A DNA stretch of 32,005 nt from Bacteroidales bacterium (GCA_023251515.1 JAHEYQ010000054.1:1-32005); one strand, 5' to 3'; shown: positions 18,032-25,630, counted from the first letter of the stretch. The notes: generated from the sequence alone by a model not told the origin. Made by a program: numbers and translations.

Positions 18032-19600
18032 CTAAATTAATTTTTTTGCACGGTATATGATTTTATTTAATGGGTCTTCTTCACTAATTACATAGGATTC
18101 TATTTTCCCTAATATTTCACTGATTTTTATTTTATTTTCTGGTTCTCTTGTCATTGTATATGCTAACTCTCTTAATTTATTTTCAAAGAAAATATTTCTT
18201 GTTGATCGAACTTTAAATACTTTATATAAAATCTCATCTACAGACCAGCCATAAGTTTCTGCTTCAATAGATTCTGCAATTATTTTATTTTCAGCATCAA
18301 GACTCAATATAATTAAGCTTGATGTATTTGGTTCAAGGTCTGAAATCATAAAGTGAGAATGTGTAGCTATTAAGAAATGAGATGTTGAAAAACTTTTAAA
18401 TGTTTTTTTCAATTGATTAATATATTTCATTTGCCAATCAGGATGTAAACTTATTTCTGGTTCATCAATAAAGATTAATGAATTTTGTTTTATAGAAGCT
18501 AACAGACCAATCATTGAAGTTACAAAATGTGTTTCTCCAGAACTGCTTCTTTCAAGATTATAACTTGGTTTATCTTTCTTTTTAATGGAAATTGATGGAT
18601 AAGCAATCAGATTTAAATAATCCAATTGCTTTATCATATCAAAATCATCTGCAATATCAGTATTATTTAGAATATCATAAGAAAAATATTTTCCTCTTGA
18701 ACCATATGTTTCTAATTTACCTGATAAATCATTTAGAAAAACTACAATTTTCTCAACAAGTTCTGTATCATTTTTAATTCTCATAAAATGATTATATCCC
18801 CAAGGCTTTTCTTTTCTATTTTTAAAAGATTTCTGCCAATTAATAAAATAATCATTAAAATCATCTATTGTCAAATTTCCTTTTAAAAAAATACTTTTAT
18901 ATCTTGGAATATAAGATATTGATAAACTTTCTTGCAATTCAAGGAATGATAATAATCCTTTTAATTCCTTAATAAAATAAGGTTCTTTTAAACTTTCTAT
19001 AATAAAATCAACTGTTCTCCTAATTAATGCTTTCGTTCCAGCAACTTGAGGTGAGCCTTCATTTCTAACCCCTAAATAACGATAACTTTCAGTTGATTTA
19101 GAATTAAATTTATCAGTTAACATTATAGAGCAAGCAAGAATTCGTTCTGGCAACAATAAATCTTTAATTTTTATTTCATACTTACGATTCTCTTTTAATT
19201 CAGAAAATATATTTTTAAACCCCATTTTTTTTGCAATTTCAATTTTATATGGTTTATTTTTAAAAAATGAAATTAAAATATTTCTTTTAGTTCTTCCATT
19301 TCCACTTGGTTGAATTCTATCCGTTGATATTTCATAAATATCATTATCAAATCTATATATTAATCTAAAATGATGACTTATTTCAAATTTATCTGTTTTT
19401 TTACATTTTAAATTATCTATGTTTCTAAAAACAGATGCAATAAAACTTAGTATTTCACTTTTACCAGTTCCATTCTGACCAATAAAAACACTAGTATAAA
19501 TATCATCATTTATATCTAATTTGTCTTCTTCTGTAAAGTTGATATTTATTCCTTTTAGTATTGGATGACTATCAACCTCTAAATATAATAATCTAAACAT
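18032..19600 (-). CDS. PtuA-like ABC/SMC-type ATPase
   Basis: A 522-residue ATPase of the SMC/Rad50/OLD class seen in Septu and retron systems. Walker A is GQNGTGKS (41-48). The ABC signature-like RSSSGETHF lies at 351-359. Walker B LIFIDEPEISLHP (375-387) includes Glu380, and a switch-His motif ATHSHF (412-417) follows. The roughly 300-residue insert between Walker A and signature has no long coiled coil. No nuclease or TOPRIM domain is attached, so the adjacent HNH protein probably supplies cutting. The protein likely dimerises with ATP sandwiched between subunits and acts as sensor or gate. It follows the nuclease gene by 12 bases. The DNA is very AT-rich: the 60 bases from 19201 are about 18% G+C. 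Confidence 0.9.
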   Translation of the reverse strand: MFRLLYLEVDSHPILKGININFTEEDKLDINDDIYTSVFIGQNGTGKSEILSFIASVFRNIDNLKCKKTDKFEISHHFRLIYRFDNDIYEISTDRIQPSGNGRTKRNILISFFKNKPYKIEIAKKMGFKNIFSELKENRKYEIKIKDLLLPERILACSIMLTDKFNSKSTESYRYLGVRNEGSPQVAGTKALIRRTVDFIIESLKEPYFIKELKGLLSFLELQESLSISYIPRYKSIFLKGNLTIDDFNDYFINWQKSFKNRKEKPWGYNHFMRIKNDTELVEKIVVFLNDLSGKLETYGSRGKYFSYDILNNTDIADDFDMIKQLDYLNLIAYPSISIKKKDKPSYNLERSSSGETHFVTSMIGLLASIKQNSLIFIDEPEISLHPDWQMKYINQLKKTFKSFSTSHFLIATHSHFMISDLEPNTSSLIILSLDAENKIIAESIEAETYGWSVDEILYKVFKVRSTRNIFFENKLRELAYTMTREPENKIKISEILGKIESYVISEEDPLNKIIYRAKKLI

Positions 19601-19612
19601 ATTTTGATTTTT

Positions 19613-20791
19613 TTATTCATTTTCACTACCATAAATTGAATTATAAAGATGCTCTGGTAATACAGGAAAAGAAAGATTACCGATTTCAATATCATTTCTA
19701 AAAATCTTAACTAATTCTAAAAAACTTCCTAAATCGTCTCTATCGGGTCTTCTGAGAGATTCTTCAATTTCAATATAAATTCCATTAACCTTTTCTATTA
19801 GAGCTTTAATTTTTTCTTGCTTTCCCTTTTTATAGATATATTTCAGAATTGTAAGACCATACATTGTTATTTTATAGTTGTTTAAATAAATTGCAGCATC
19901 GTAAATCATATTATAAGCGATATTTATACATTCGCTCCCTAATTCAATAATTTCTTTTTTTTGATTTTTATCATAATAAGGGAAAAAGTCAAGTGATAAT
20001 GAAAATATTGACCCTGCAATATCTGTTGTCATACCACCTCTTGTTTGATCTGCAACAGAATTAAGAAATATAAACACTTCTCTTGCTACCTTAATATTTG
20101 AATGTTCTACGTATTTATATAATTCATTTATTATTTTCTCTTTATTATCCCAATCAGTATTAAAATAATTATCTTTAATTTTAGCTATCTCAATAATAAT
20201 TATTGCATTTTTACAAATTCGTAAAATATCTTCTTCAGAAAAATTTAATGAATTACCTTTTAGAGTACTTGAATTATCAGAGGTTTTATTCTCTCTTAAT
20301 AGATGTTTATGTTTATCATAGGAATTGGTAAAATATCTTTTAAATAATAAATGTCTTTGATTGTTGTCTAAAATTTGTTTTTCAATTCTTTCGTGATCGA
20401 ATATTTGATATTCAAATTTTTCTTTATTTCCGTATAACATATTACTTAAAGATGATGATGCAATTGTAGAATAAATACCAATAAATCCTTGACAATTATT
20501 TGACGTTAATCTTTCTAAAATATTAGGTTCATCTGTATCTTTAACTGCACTTGATTTTTTTGAATGAGCAAAATGCTTACAACTTACAAGCCAATTGATA
20601 GTTGTTGTACCTCCTACTCCATTTCTTACTTCTTGTACAATGATATCTTTTTTCCCATCAGGTCCTCTATCTGGCTGTCTGATTATTTCAAATCCAAGTT
20701 CTTGAAGAAAATCTCTGCCAAAAAGTTCAAAAGTATCTTGTTTTCCTCCACCTAAATTGGCTTCTGGAATCTCTTTAAAATCAATAATCAT
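19613..20791 (-). CDS. Mrr-like PD-(D/E)XK nuclease with helical C-terminal region
   Basis: A 392-residue protein. The first 80 residues read as a restriction-endonuclease-like fold: TFELFGRDFLQELGFEI, then RGPDGKKDI with Asp45 and Asp49, a beta strand, and WLVSCKHFAHSKKSS with Lys72. This is the Mrr pattern (G-x-D then Q/E-x-K), but the residue two before the lysine is Ser70. A strand-helix segment follows (GFIGIYSTIASSSL; YQIFDHERIEKQIL). The last 200 residues are helical with no recognised motif and may sense or assemble. The start is 3 bases after the TIR gene stop. It may act on DNA as a restriction effector; alternatively it binds DNA without cutting if Ser70 is not tolerated. Confidence 0.8.
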   Translation of the reverse strand: MIIDFKEIPEANLGGGKQDTFELFGRDFLQELGFEIIRQPDRGPDGKKDIIVQEVRNGVGGTTTINWLVSCKHFAHSKKSSAVKDTDEPNILERLTSNNCQGFIGIYSTIASSSLSNMLYGNKEKFEYQIFDHERIEKQILDNNQRHLLFKRYFTNSYDKHKHLLRENKTSDNSSTLKGNSLNFSEEDILRICKNAIIIIEIAKIKDNYFNTDWDNKEKIINELYKYVEHSNIKVAREVFIFLNSVADQTRGGMTTDIAGSIFSLSLDFFPYYDKNQKKEIIELGSECINIAYNMIYDAAIYLNNYKITMYGLTILKYIYKKGKQEKIKALIEKVNGIYIEIEESLRRPDRDDLGSFLELVKIFRNDIEIGNLSFPVLPEHLYNSIYGSENE

Positions 20792-20794
20792 ATT

Positions 20795-21442
20795 TTATGA
20801 ATTAAATTTTAATGATTTATTACATACTGGGCATCGAAAAGGATGAAATTTTGGAACATGTACAATATAACTATTTAAACAATAATTACATTTTATTTTT
20901 TCTCCAATAACTTTAAGATTTTTTTTACTTAACGCATTACCTAAAAAAGCACCTAAAACTAACCCTGCAATTTTATCTTCATCATCTGAAATAATGCCAC
21001 CTATCGTAGTTCCTAAAAGTGTATTTTTATTAACATTACTATTATCATAAGATTTTATTATCGTCTGTATATAATGAAACCAATTATCATCTGGATTATA
21101 TCGGACATAATGCTTTAAAGATGGAGTTACTAATGTAATCTTTTTGTAATCTTCTTGTTTTTCAAATACCCATACATCTTTGTTGTTCTGAGAGCCATAT
21201 CCACATTCCCACGCAACCCAATCACGAGTATGCTTATTTTGTTCGATATTCTCATTAAGTAAAATAAATATACAATCTGATTTATTAATATCTTCTTGTA
21301 TTTTATTACTATTAATCGAAATACCTGTCAGCTTTTCATATTCTTCAAAAATAGCTTTTACATTTGTTGTTGAAAAAACTTTTGAAAAAAAACTAATTCC
21401 TTGTTCATCTTTTGCACTATGTGATATAAAAATTTGAGCCAT
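20795..21442 (-). CDS. TIR-domain protein with glycine-zipper segment and C-terminal zinc ribbon
   Basis: A 215-residue protein, first gene of the cassette. Residues 1-130 form a TIR-like domain: IFISHSAKDE at the start, DINKSDCIFILLNENI, and TRDWVAWECGYG with Glu79 where TIR NADases keep their catalytic glutamate. Residues 141-170 are glycine-rich and hydrophobic (LLGTTIGGII and IAGLVLGAFLGNAL, GxxxG repeats split by DDEDK), like a glycine zipper that could insert in or associate with a membrane. The end holds two CxxC knuckles (Cys185/Cys188 and Cys204/Cys207), a zinc ribbon. TIR domains in bacterial defence cleave NAD+ or make signal nucleotides. The combination is unusual. No clear TAnnTTTG box is seen upstream. 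Confidence 0.85.
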   Translation of the reverse strand: MAQIFISHSAKDEQGISFFSKVFSTTNVKAIFEEYEKLTGISINSNKIQEDINKSDCIFILLNENIEQNKHTRDWVAWECGYGSQNNKDVWVFEKQEDYKKITLVTPSLKHYVRYNPDDNWFHYIQTIIKSYDNSNVNKNTLLGTTIGGIISDDEDKIAGLVLGAFLGNALSKKNLKVIGEKIKCNYCLNSYIVHVPKFHPFRCPVCNKSLKFNS

Positions 21443-21528
21443 TTTCTGTATTTATTATTTTTATTATTATTAAATTAATCCGTTTTAATCTATCCTATTC
21501 TCAACCACTACCAACCTTCTTACCCCCC

Positions 21529-22173
21529 TCAATTCCCTGCTCCTATTTTCCTGGCTTGGGTATATTCGTTATAAAAATCAGGATGGCTGGTTTTATAGAT
21601 AAATACCATTTTATCAATTACATCTTTTAATAGGCTGTCGCATTTTTTTATACGACTTAGGATTGCTTTTTTTATACTACTATTCATTTTAATTGTATAA
21701 GACGGCATTCCCATCTGTTTATAATATTCTTTTATCATATCATCAAACTGCTGAAGCGTTTCCTGATTAATATTAAAATCGAAGAGTTTTTCTTTTATTT
21801 CATTGGCATTATAGCTAATACTAACGCAACGCAAATAAATATCATAATCCTTACCTTTTTTAAGTTCCGATTTTGTATATTCAAAATTTAATTTCAATCT
21901 ATTATCATTGTTCAGATTGCAGTAAATCATGCCAACATTGCAAATAACAAAAGCAGCATCTATCATCTTTTCCTGCAATTGATTTTTAGTTTGGGTTATT
22001 TCGGTAGTATCAGTCTTTTTCTTCTGGCTTTCATCTATCTCATTTAGTATCTCAACAAACTGATTATACGTTGTTTCAAACAATTCTGATGCAATCCAAA
22101 TCTTTTTGTGCTTATATAATATAGCTTTTGTATTGGCATACATATTCAGTTTTTCCAAGAGTCTTTTTTCCAT
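21529..22173 (-). CDS. Helical protein of unknown function, paralog A
   Basis: 214 residues, almost wholly helical, no signal peptide or membrane segment. It is a diverged paralog of the gene just upstream: both have MY-(A/K)-(N/S)-TK near residue 12, EFTYTK-like then LKKGKDxDIxxRC, an F-xxN-I-T/Q-x-x-x-L turn, and end in a FYxEYxxARxIGxG motif. Such pairs occur in Bacteroidota next to variable regions, but no function is known to me. It ends 86 bases before the TIR gene start, on the same strand. It could be part of the same transcript, though the spacing is wider than within the cassette. Confidence 0.75.
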   Translation of the reverse strand: MEKRLLEKLNMYANTKAILYKHKKIWIASELFETTYNQFVEILNEIDESQKKKTDTTEITQTKNQLQEKMIDAAFVICNVGMIYCNLNNDNRLKLNFEYTKSELKKGKDYDIYLRCVSISYNANEIKEKLFDFNINQETLQQFDDMIKEYYKQMGMPSYTIKMNSSIKKAILSRIKKCDSLLKDVIDKMVFIYKTSHPDFYNEYTQARKIGAGN

Positions 22174-22242
22174 TATACCTAAGGTTTTTCAATTTATTCT
22201 CTAAAACCAAGCCACCCCTAAAGGTGGCTTGAAATTATTTAT

Positions 22243-22287
22243 AAAAAACAATAATCCCCTCCAAATCAGAGTAAATTATTGTTTTTT
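22243..22287 (-). terminator. Terminator after helical paralog B
   Basis: AAAAAACAATAAT (22243-22255) pairs with ATTATTGTTTTTT (22275-22287), giving a T-run on either strand. A second GC-rich hairpin, AAGCCACC (22209-22216) with GGTGGCTT (22223-22230), lies between the two paralogs. Confidence 0.65.
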
Positions 22288-22293
22288 GTTGTA

Positions 22294-22986
22294 CTATTCT
22301 GTTTCAGTAGCTTCGCCGGCATTGCCTTTATTATCATCTTTTTTGCTCCAGCCGCCTATAATGCGGGCATTGCTGTATTCCAGATAAAAGGCTTGATTGG
22401 CTGGCTTTAAAGTCATCATCATATTATCAAAAATATTAGTCAGAATACGATCGCATTCGTCATACGATTTCTGAACTTTTTCTTTTGAAGTCTTCGATTT
22501 TTTCAGCGTATTTTTAGGTTCATCTATCACTTTCAGATAAAGTGCTACACTTTCGGTAAACAGATTTAGCTGAGCTTCAGTAATATTATAATCAGCAAGC
22601 TCTGTTTTAAGTGCTGTGGCTTTTTCTGCCAAAACAGCACATCTTTTATGAATGTCTTTATCCTTACCCTTTTTTAATGAGGTTTTGGTAAAATTAAAAT
22701 CCTCTTTCAGCTTTTTGTTTACAGTAACTTCGGCAAAAGTTAACACTCCGCCAATAACCTGTTCGGCAATATCGAGCATTTTATTCATAAAATGTTCCTT
22801 TTCCTTGGTACTGCCCTTGCTGCTTAATTCACCATCTTCATTGTCGTCAATAATTTCGATATGTTCAGAAAATAAGATGTAATTTGATTTAAAAACCGGA
22901 ATAATTTCCCATATACTTGCGTAATTATCAAGTATTAACTTTGTACTCTTGTACATTCTTAGTTTAAAAAGATCTGTTTTTTTCAT
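22294..22986 (-). CDS. Helical protein of unknown function, paralog B
   Basis: 230 residues, helical, soluble. Shared with paralog A: MYKSTK near the start, FTKTSLKKGKDKDIHKRC (A has YTKSELKKGKDYDIYLRC), YNITEAQLNLF (A: FNINQETLQQF), a run of Lys-rich helix, and FYLEYSNARIIGG near the end. It adds an acidic/Gly-rich tail (KKDDNKGNAGEATETE). It begins a minus-strand run with more than 1 kb of gene-poor DNA upstream. It is separated from paralog A by two hairpins, so it may be expressed apart. Function unknown. Confidence 0.75.
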   Translation of the reverse strand: MKKTDLFKLRMYKSTKLILDNYASIWEIIPVFKSNYILFSEHIEIIDDNEDGELSSKGSTKEKEHFMNKMLDIAEQVIGGVLTFAEVTVNKKLKEDFNFTKTSLKKGKDKDIHKRCAVLAEKATALKTELADYNITEAQLNLFTESVALYLKVIDEPKNTLKKSKTSKEKVQKSYDECDRILTNIFDNMMMTLKPANQAFYLEYSNARIIGGWSKKDDNKGNAGEATETE

Positions 22987-23131
22987 ACATTAATAGAATT
23001 AAATATTACTACTTTATTGTTGTTAATCTTATAACAATAATTTTTTGTAAAAATAATAAAAATTTTATTTCTGTATAATATTTTTATTAAAAAATTTTTA
23101 ATTTTTTTTAAGGATGCGAAAACATATTTTT
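22987..23131. other. AT-rich gene-free spacer upstream of paralog B
   Basis: Start of a 1.1-kb stretch without a convincing gene (22987-24117). It is dominated by A/T runs and probably holds the promoter of paralog B, but no consensus TAnnTTTG box is clear. The rest of the stretch is covered by the inverted-repeat element, the 21-bp array and a terminator. Confidence 0.5.
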
Positions 23132-23340
23132 AATCATTAGTGTCCGATAAAAAAATATAGATTCTTCGCTACGCTCAGAATGACAGCTACTTATAAATAT
23201 GTATAGGGGAGTGTGGTTTGAAAGCGGCTTCGCCGCTTTCAAACCACACTCCAAATCATAAATTACTGATTGTCATTCTGAGCGTAGCGAAGAATCTTAA
23301 TTAAATTTATGTTTTAGAAGTTTATCGGACAATAGTGATT
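23132..23340. mobile_element. MITE-like element with three nested inverted repeats, 209 bp
   Basis: The outer ends are 20-base inverted repeats matching at 18 positions (23132-23151 and 23321-23340, inner part TGTCCGATAAA). Inside lies a perfect 27-base inverted pair: 23159-23185 with core CTTCGCTACGCTCAGAATGA, and 23271-23297. Innermost is a perfect 21-base pair (23208-23228 and 23232-23252) with a TTC loop. There is no coding capacity. Terminal repeats plus small size suggest a non-autonomous transposon mobilised in trans. The middle repeat resembles a REP-like sequence seen in many unrelated bacteria. Confidence 0.75.
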
Positions 23341-23577
23341 TTTAAATCAGCTTAAAGTTTAAAGTTTTCTATAAGCAGCTAAATTATATTATTTTAAACC
23401 TATATGCTTTCAAAAAACCTCTTAAATTACCTTGATGCTAAAAACACCCATATCTCCTTTTTTTTGTTTCGCCTGTGCTGATAATTCAGCATACTAAAGA
23501 TAAAGTTATAAAATATATGCTTTTAATTTTCAGGCAGCTGTTTTGTTAACAAACAGTAAATATCTATATTCACTCAA
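23341..23577. other. Spacer between the inverted-repeat element and the tandem array
   Basis: No gene supported. On the minus strand a purine stretch containing AAGGAG (23454-23459) stands just before an ATG (23449-23451) that would give only a 9-residue peptide. An overlapping 21-residue frame runs from 23492 to 23427. Neither is convincing. Confidence 0.4.
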
Positions 23578-23955
23578 TCGTTATTTTCATTCACACTGTC
23601 GTAATTTCAATTCGTACATTCGTTATCTTTATTCGCACAGTCGTTATTTTCATTTGCACAATCGTTATTTTCATTTGCACAGTCAATATCTTTATTCATC
23701 AGGTCAATATTTTCATTCGTATAGTCGTTATTTTTATTTATCGAGTCGATATTTTCATTCGTACAGTCGATATTTTTATTCGCACAGTCGTTATTTCTAT
23801 TCACATAGCCGTTATTTTCATTCGTATAGTCAATATCTTTATTCATCAGGTCGTTATTTCTATTCGCTCAGTCAATATCTTAATTCATCAGGTCGTTATT
23901 TCTATTCGCTCAGTCAATATCTTAATTCATCAGGTTAATATCTTAATTCATCATA
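23578..23955. repeat. Array of eighteen 21-bp tandem repeats
   Basis: Units run head to tail with no spacers. The usual form is TCGTTATTTTCATTCGCACA plus G; a second form begins TCAATATCTT. At the right end two forms alternate to give an exact 42-base double repeat (23851-23892 and 23893-23934). The 21-base period equals seven codons. The minus strand reads as heptads like ANENNDC for about eleven units (23607-23846) but is stopped by TAA or TGA in the rightmost units. The plus strand reads SRYFHSY-like heptads without an ATG. It could be a decaying repeat-protein gene or a non-coding minisatellite. Confidence 0.85.
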
Positions 23956-24006
23956 ATATGATATTTATTAATCAGTGGTTAAAATCAATTCGTAGTTTTC
24001 GTAAAA

Positions 24007-24035
24007 AATAAATCCCGCCAGCAGCGGGATTTATT
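24007..24035 (-). terminator. Terminator of the LiaF-like gene
   Basis: AATAAATCCCGC (24007-24018) pairs with GCGGGATTTATT (24024-24035). On the minus strand it is followed by a T-rich run. A weaker imperfect hairpin lies between it and the stop codon (about 24057-24096). Confidence 0.7.
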
Positions 24036-24117
24036 AAATTAACATAGTATAAATTTTAAAACCCAGACAATTATGAAATGCCTGAGTTTTATCAAAAAAC
24101 TCCAAATTCTAATTGTT

Positions 24118-24642
24118 TCAGAAATACTCCATATTTCCAAAAACCACATTCGATTTAATAATCAGGCAAGGTTTAGCGGCATCATACTGCAAGGGAGTAT
24201 AAATCAGATTGCCGAAGCCATCGGTAACTTTCTCCCTAATGCGTGTTTTGCCAAAAATGGTACTCGATTCAATACGATAATTAAGTGTATCGGAAAGTTT
24301 AATCTTAAAATCGCCAAACACACAATTAATATCAATCGTTTTATTTTCGGTAATCACAGCCTTAGTTAAATCGAGGCGGGCTTCGCCGAAAATATTGGAA
24401 TAATCGTCCAATACATCGCTAAAATCGAGTATATGATTACCAAACATATTCAGATTCTCCATCTTCTTCTGATTCGATTTGCCCCTTATAAGCATAATAC
24501 CCAAATAGATAAAAAAGGCCGAGATAATGATGGTAAATATCGGAATATCGATATTCAATAATTCGTTAACCAAAAAAGTACATCCCAAAAATACCAAAAC
24601 TACACCCCAAAATGCAGGGCTAAAAATTAATTTTGCTTTCAT
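24118..24642 (-). CDS. LiaF-like membrane protein
   Basis: 174 residues. The N-terminus holds two closely spaced hydrophobic segments (FWGVVLVFLGCTFLVNELL and FTIIISAFFIYLGIMLI) matching the LiaI/LiaF-type transmembrane domain. After a Lys-rich linker (RGKSNQKKMEN) comes a soluble beta-helix-like domain of short repeating strands with recurring FG turns (IFGEARLDLT; CVFGDFKIKL; IFGKTRIREK; VVFGNMEYF), as in LiaF C-terminal domains. In Firmicutes LiaF damps a cell-envelope-stress two-component system. In Bacteroidota such proteins occur without a Lia kinase, so the role here is unknown; no kinase or regulator gene is adjacent. Confidence 0.8.
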   Translation of the reverse strand: MKAKLIFSPAFWGVVLVFLGCTFLVNELLNIDIPIFTIIISAFFIYLGIMLIRGKSNQKKMENLNMFGNHILDFSDVLDDYSNIFGEARLDLTKAVITENKTIDINCVFGDFKIKLSDTLNYRIESSTIFGKTRIREKVTDGFGNLIYTPLQYDAAKPCLIIKSNVVFGNMEYF

Positions 24643-24807
24643 ATTATCAATCTATTAAAAATATTATTATTTAATTTATTTAAAAAATGAATTTTGAATT
24701 TATACCATTTTCTATTCTCCTTTTCACATAAAATATAATCAAAAACACATTTTACATATTACATTTTACATCATCAATTTTACATGTATTAATTCATCAT
24801 TCAAAAC

Positions 24808-25524
24808 CTACACCATACCCCTTTGCTTCTTTATTTCCTCATAAGCATTATTTAGCTGCTGAAACTTTTCCTTAGCCGCATTCTGTATATCATCGCCCAA
24901 AGTACTAACCTTATCGGGATGATACTTCAGAGCCATTTTGCGGTAAGCTTTCTTCACTTCATCGTCACTGGCATCCGAACTAATTTCAAGTATCCTATAC
25001 ATGCTCTCAGTATCTTTAAAGAACATGGCTTTTATAGAGTTAATATCGTTAATCTGGATATTCAGATAGCGGGCTATCTCTTCAATAACGGCAACTTCGT
25101 CAGCATGAACCTGAGCATCGGCAGCAGCCACACCAAACAAAAAATGAATCAGCTGCAAGCGAGCCGAATAATCCATATTTTGTTTTATCTGCAAGCAAAC
25201 TTCTCTTACCGGAATATCTTTGTTCAGAATTTCTTTCAACATCAGCATTTGCTGTTCGGTAACAGCCTGTCCGAATTGTTTCAGAAAAAATTGCTTAACA
25301 TAATCTAACTCCGATTTCATTATCTTCTTATCGGCTTTCATCACAGCAGCAGTAAGCACCAGCAAACTGGCCACAAAATCGCCTCTTTGCGTCTGAACAC
25401 CATCCGAAGTAGTTACACTAACGCCATCTACCATCGAACCAACCGCAAAACCCAACATAGCACCTATGGGACCGCCAAATGCCCATCCAAGTGCCCCTCC
25501 TATCCATTTTCCGTATTTTCCCAT
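24808..25524 (-). CDS. TerB and J-domain co-chaperone, DjlA-like
   Basis: 238 residues. The N-terminus is a glycine-rich hydrophobic segment (WIGGALGWAFGGPIGAMLGFAVGSMVDG) that may associate with the membrane. A TerB-like helical domain follows (about 48-165: SLLVLTAAVMKADKKIMKSE; FGVAAADAQVHADEV), with paired acidic residues. The C-terminal J domain (about 172-235) has YRILEISSDASDDEVKKAY and the HPD motif in YHPDKVS that stimulates DnaK. The order matches E. coli DjlA. Likely a DnaK partner at the inner membrane; the client is unknown. It is separated from the LiaF-like gene by about 165 bases of AT-rich DNA. Confidence 0.9.
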   Translation of the reverse strand: MGKYGKWIGGALGWAFGGPIGAMLGFAVGSMVDGVSVTTSDGVQTQRGDFVASLLVLTAAVMKADKKIMKSELDYVKQFFLKQFGQAVTEQQMLMLKEILNKDIPVREVCLQIKQNMDYSARLQLIHFLFGVAAADAQVHADEVAVIEEIARYLNIQINDINSIKAMFFKDTESMYRILEISSDASDDEVKKAYRKMALKYHPDKVSTLGDDIQNAAKEKFQQLNNAYEEIKKQRGMV

Positions 25525-25530
25525 CCTAAT

Positions 25531-25630
25531 ATTAGTTATTCGTTATTAGTTATTAAGTAATTAAGTAAATGAGTTATTTGTTACTAAGTTAATGAGTTAT
25601 TAGTTATTAAGTTATTAAGTCAATGTGTTA
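25531..25630. repeat. Low-complexity degenerate repeat of GTTATTA / TTAAGT motifs
   Basis: Between the J-domain gene and saccharopine dehydrogenase, short motifs such as GAGTTATT, AGTTATTAAGT and AAGTTAATGAG recur irregularly for about 100 bases. It looks like slippage-grown intergenic sequence. No gene is seen. Confidence 0.5.

Noticed and set aside
23607..23846. 79-residue minus-strand frame of Asn-rich heptads
   Set aside because: It starts inside a repeat unit, ends where the array does not, and neighbouring units carry stops in the same frame. It is treated as part of the tandem repeat, not as a gene.
23543..23938. 131-residue plus-strand frame of Tyr/Ser heptads
   Set aside because: It has no ATG start, and its openness follows from a 21-base period with few stop-forming triplets. 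Composition is unlike a real protein.
23578..23955. Possible CRISPR array
   Set aside because: Units are contiguous 21-mers with no unique spacers, and no cas genes are near.
24919..25308. 129-residue frame opposite the J-domain gene
   Set aside because: Lies wholly inside a gene with clear TerB and HPD motifs and has no recognisable features.
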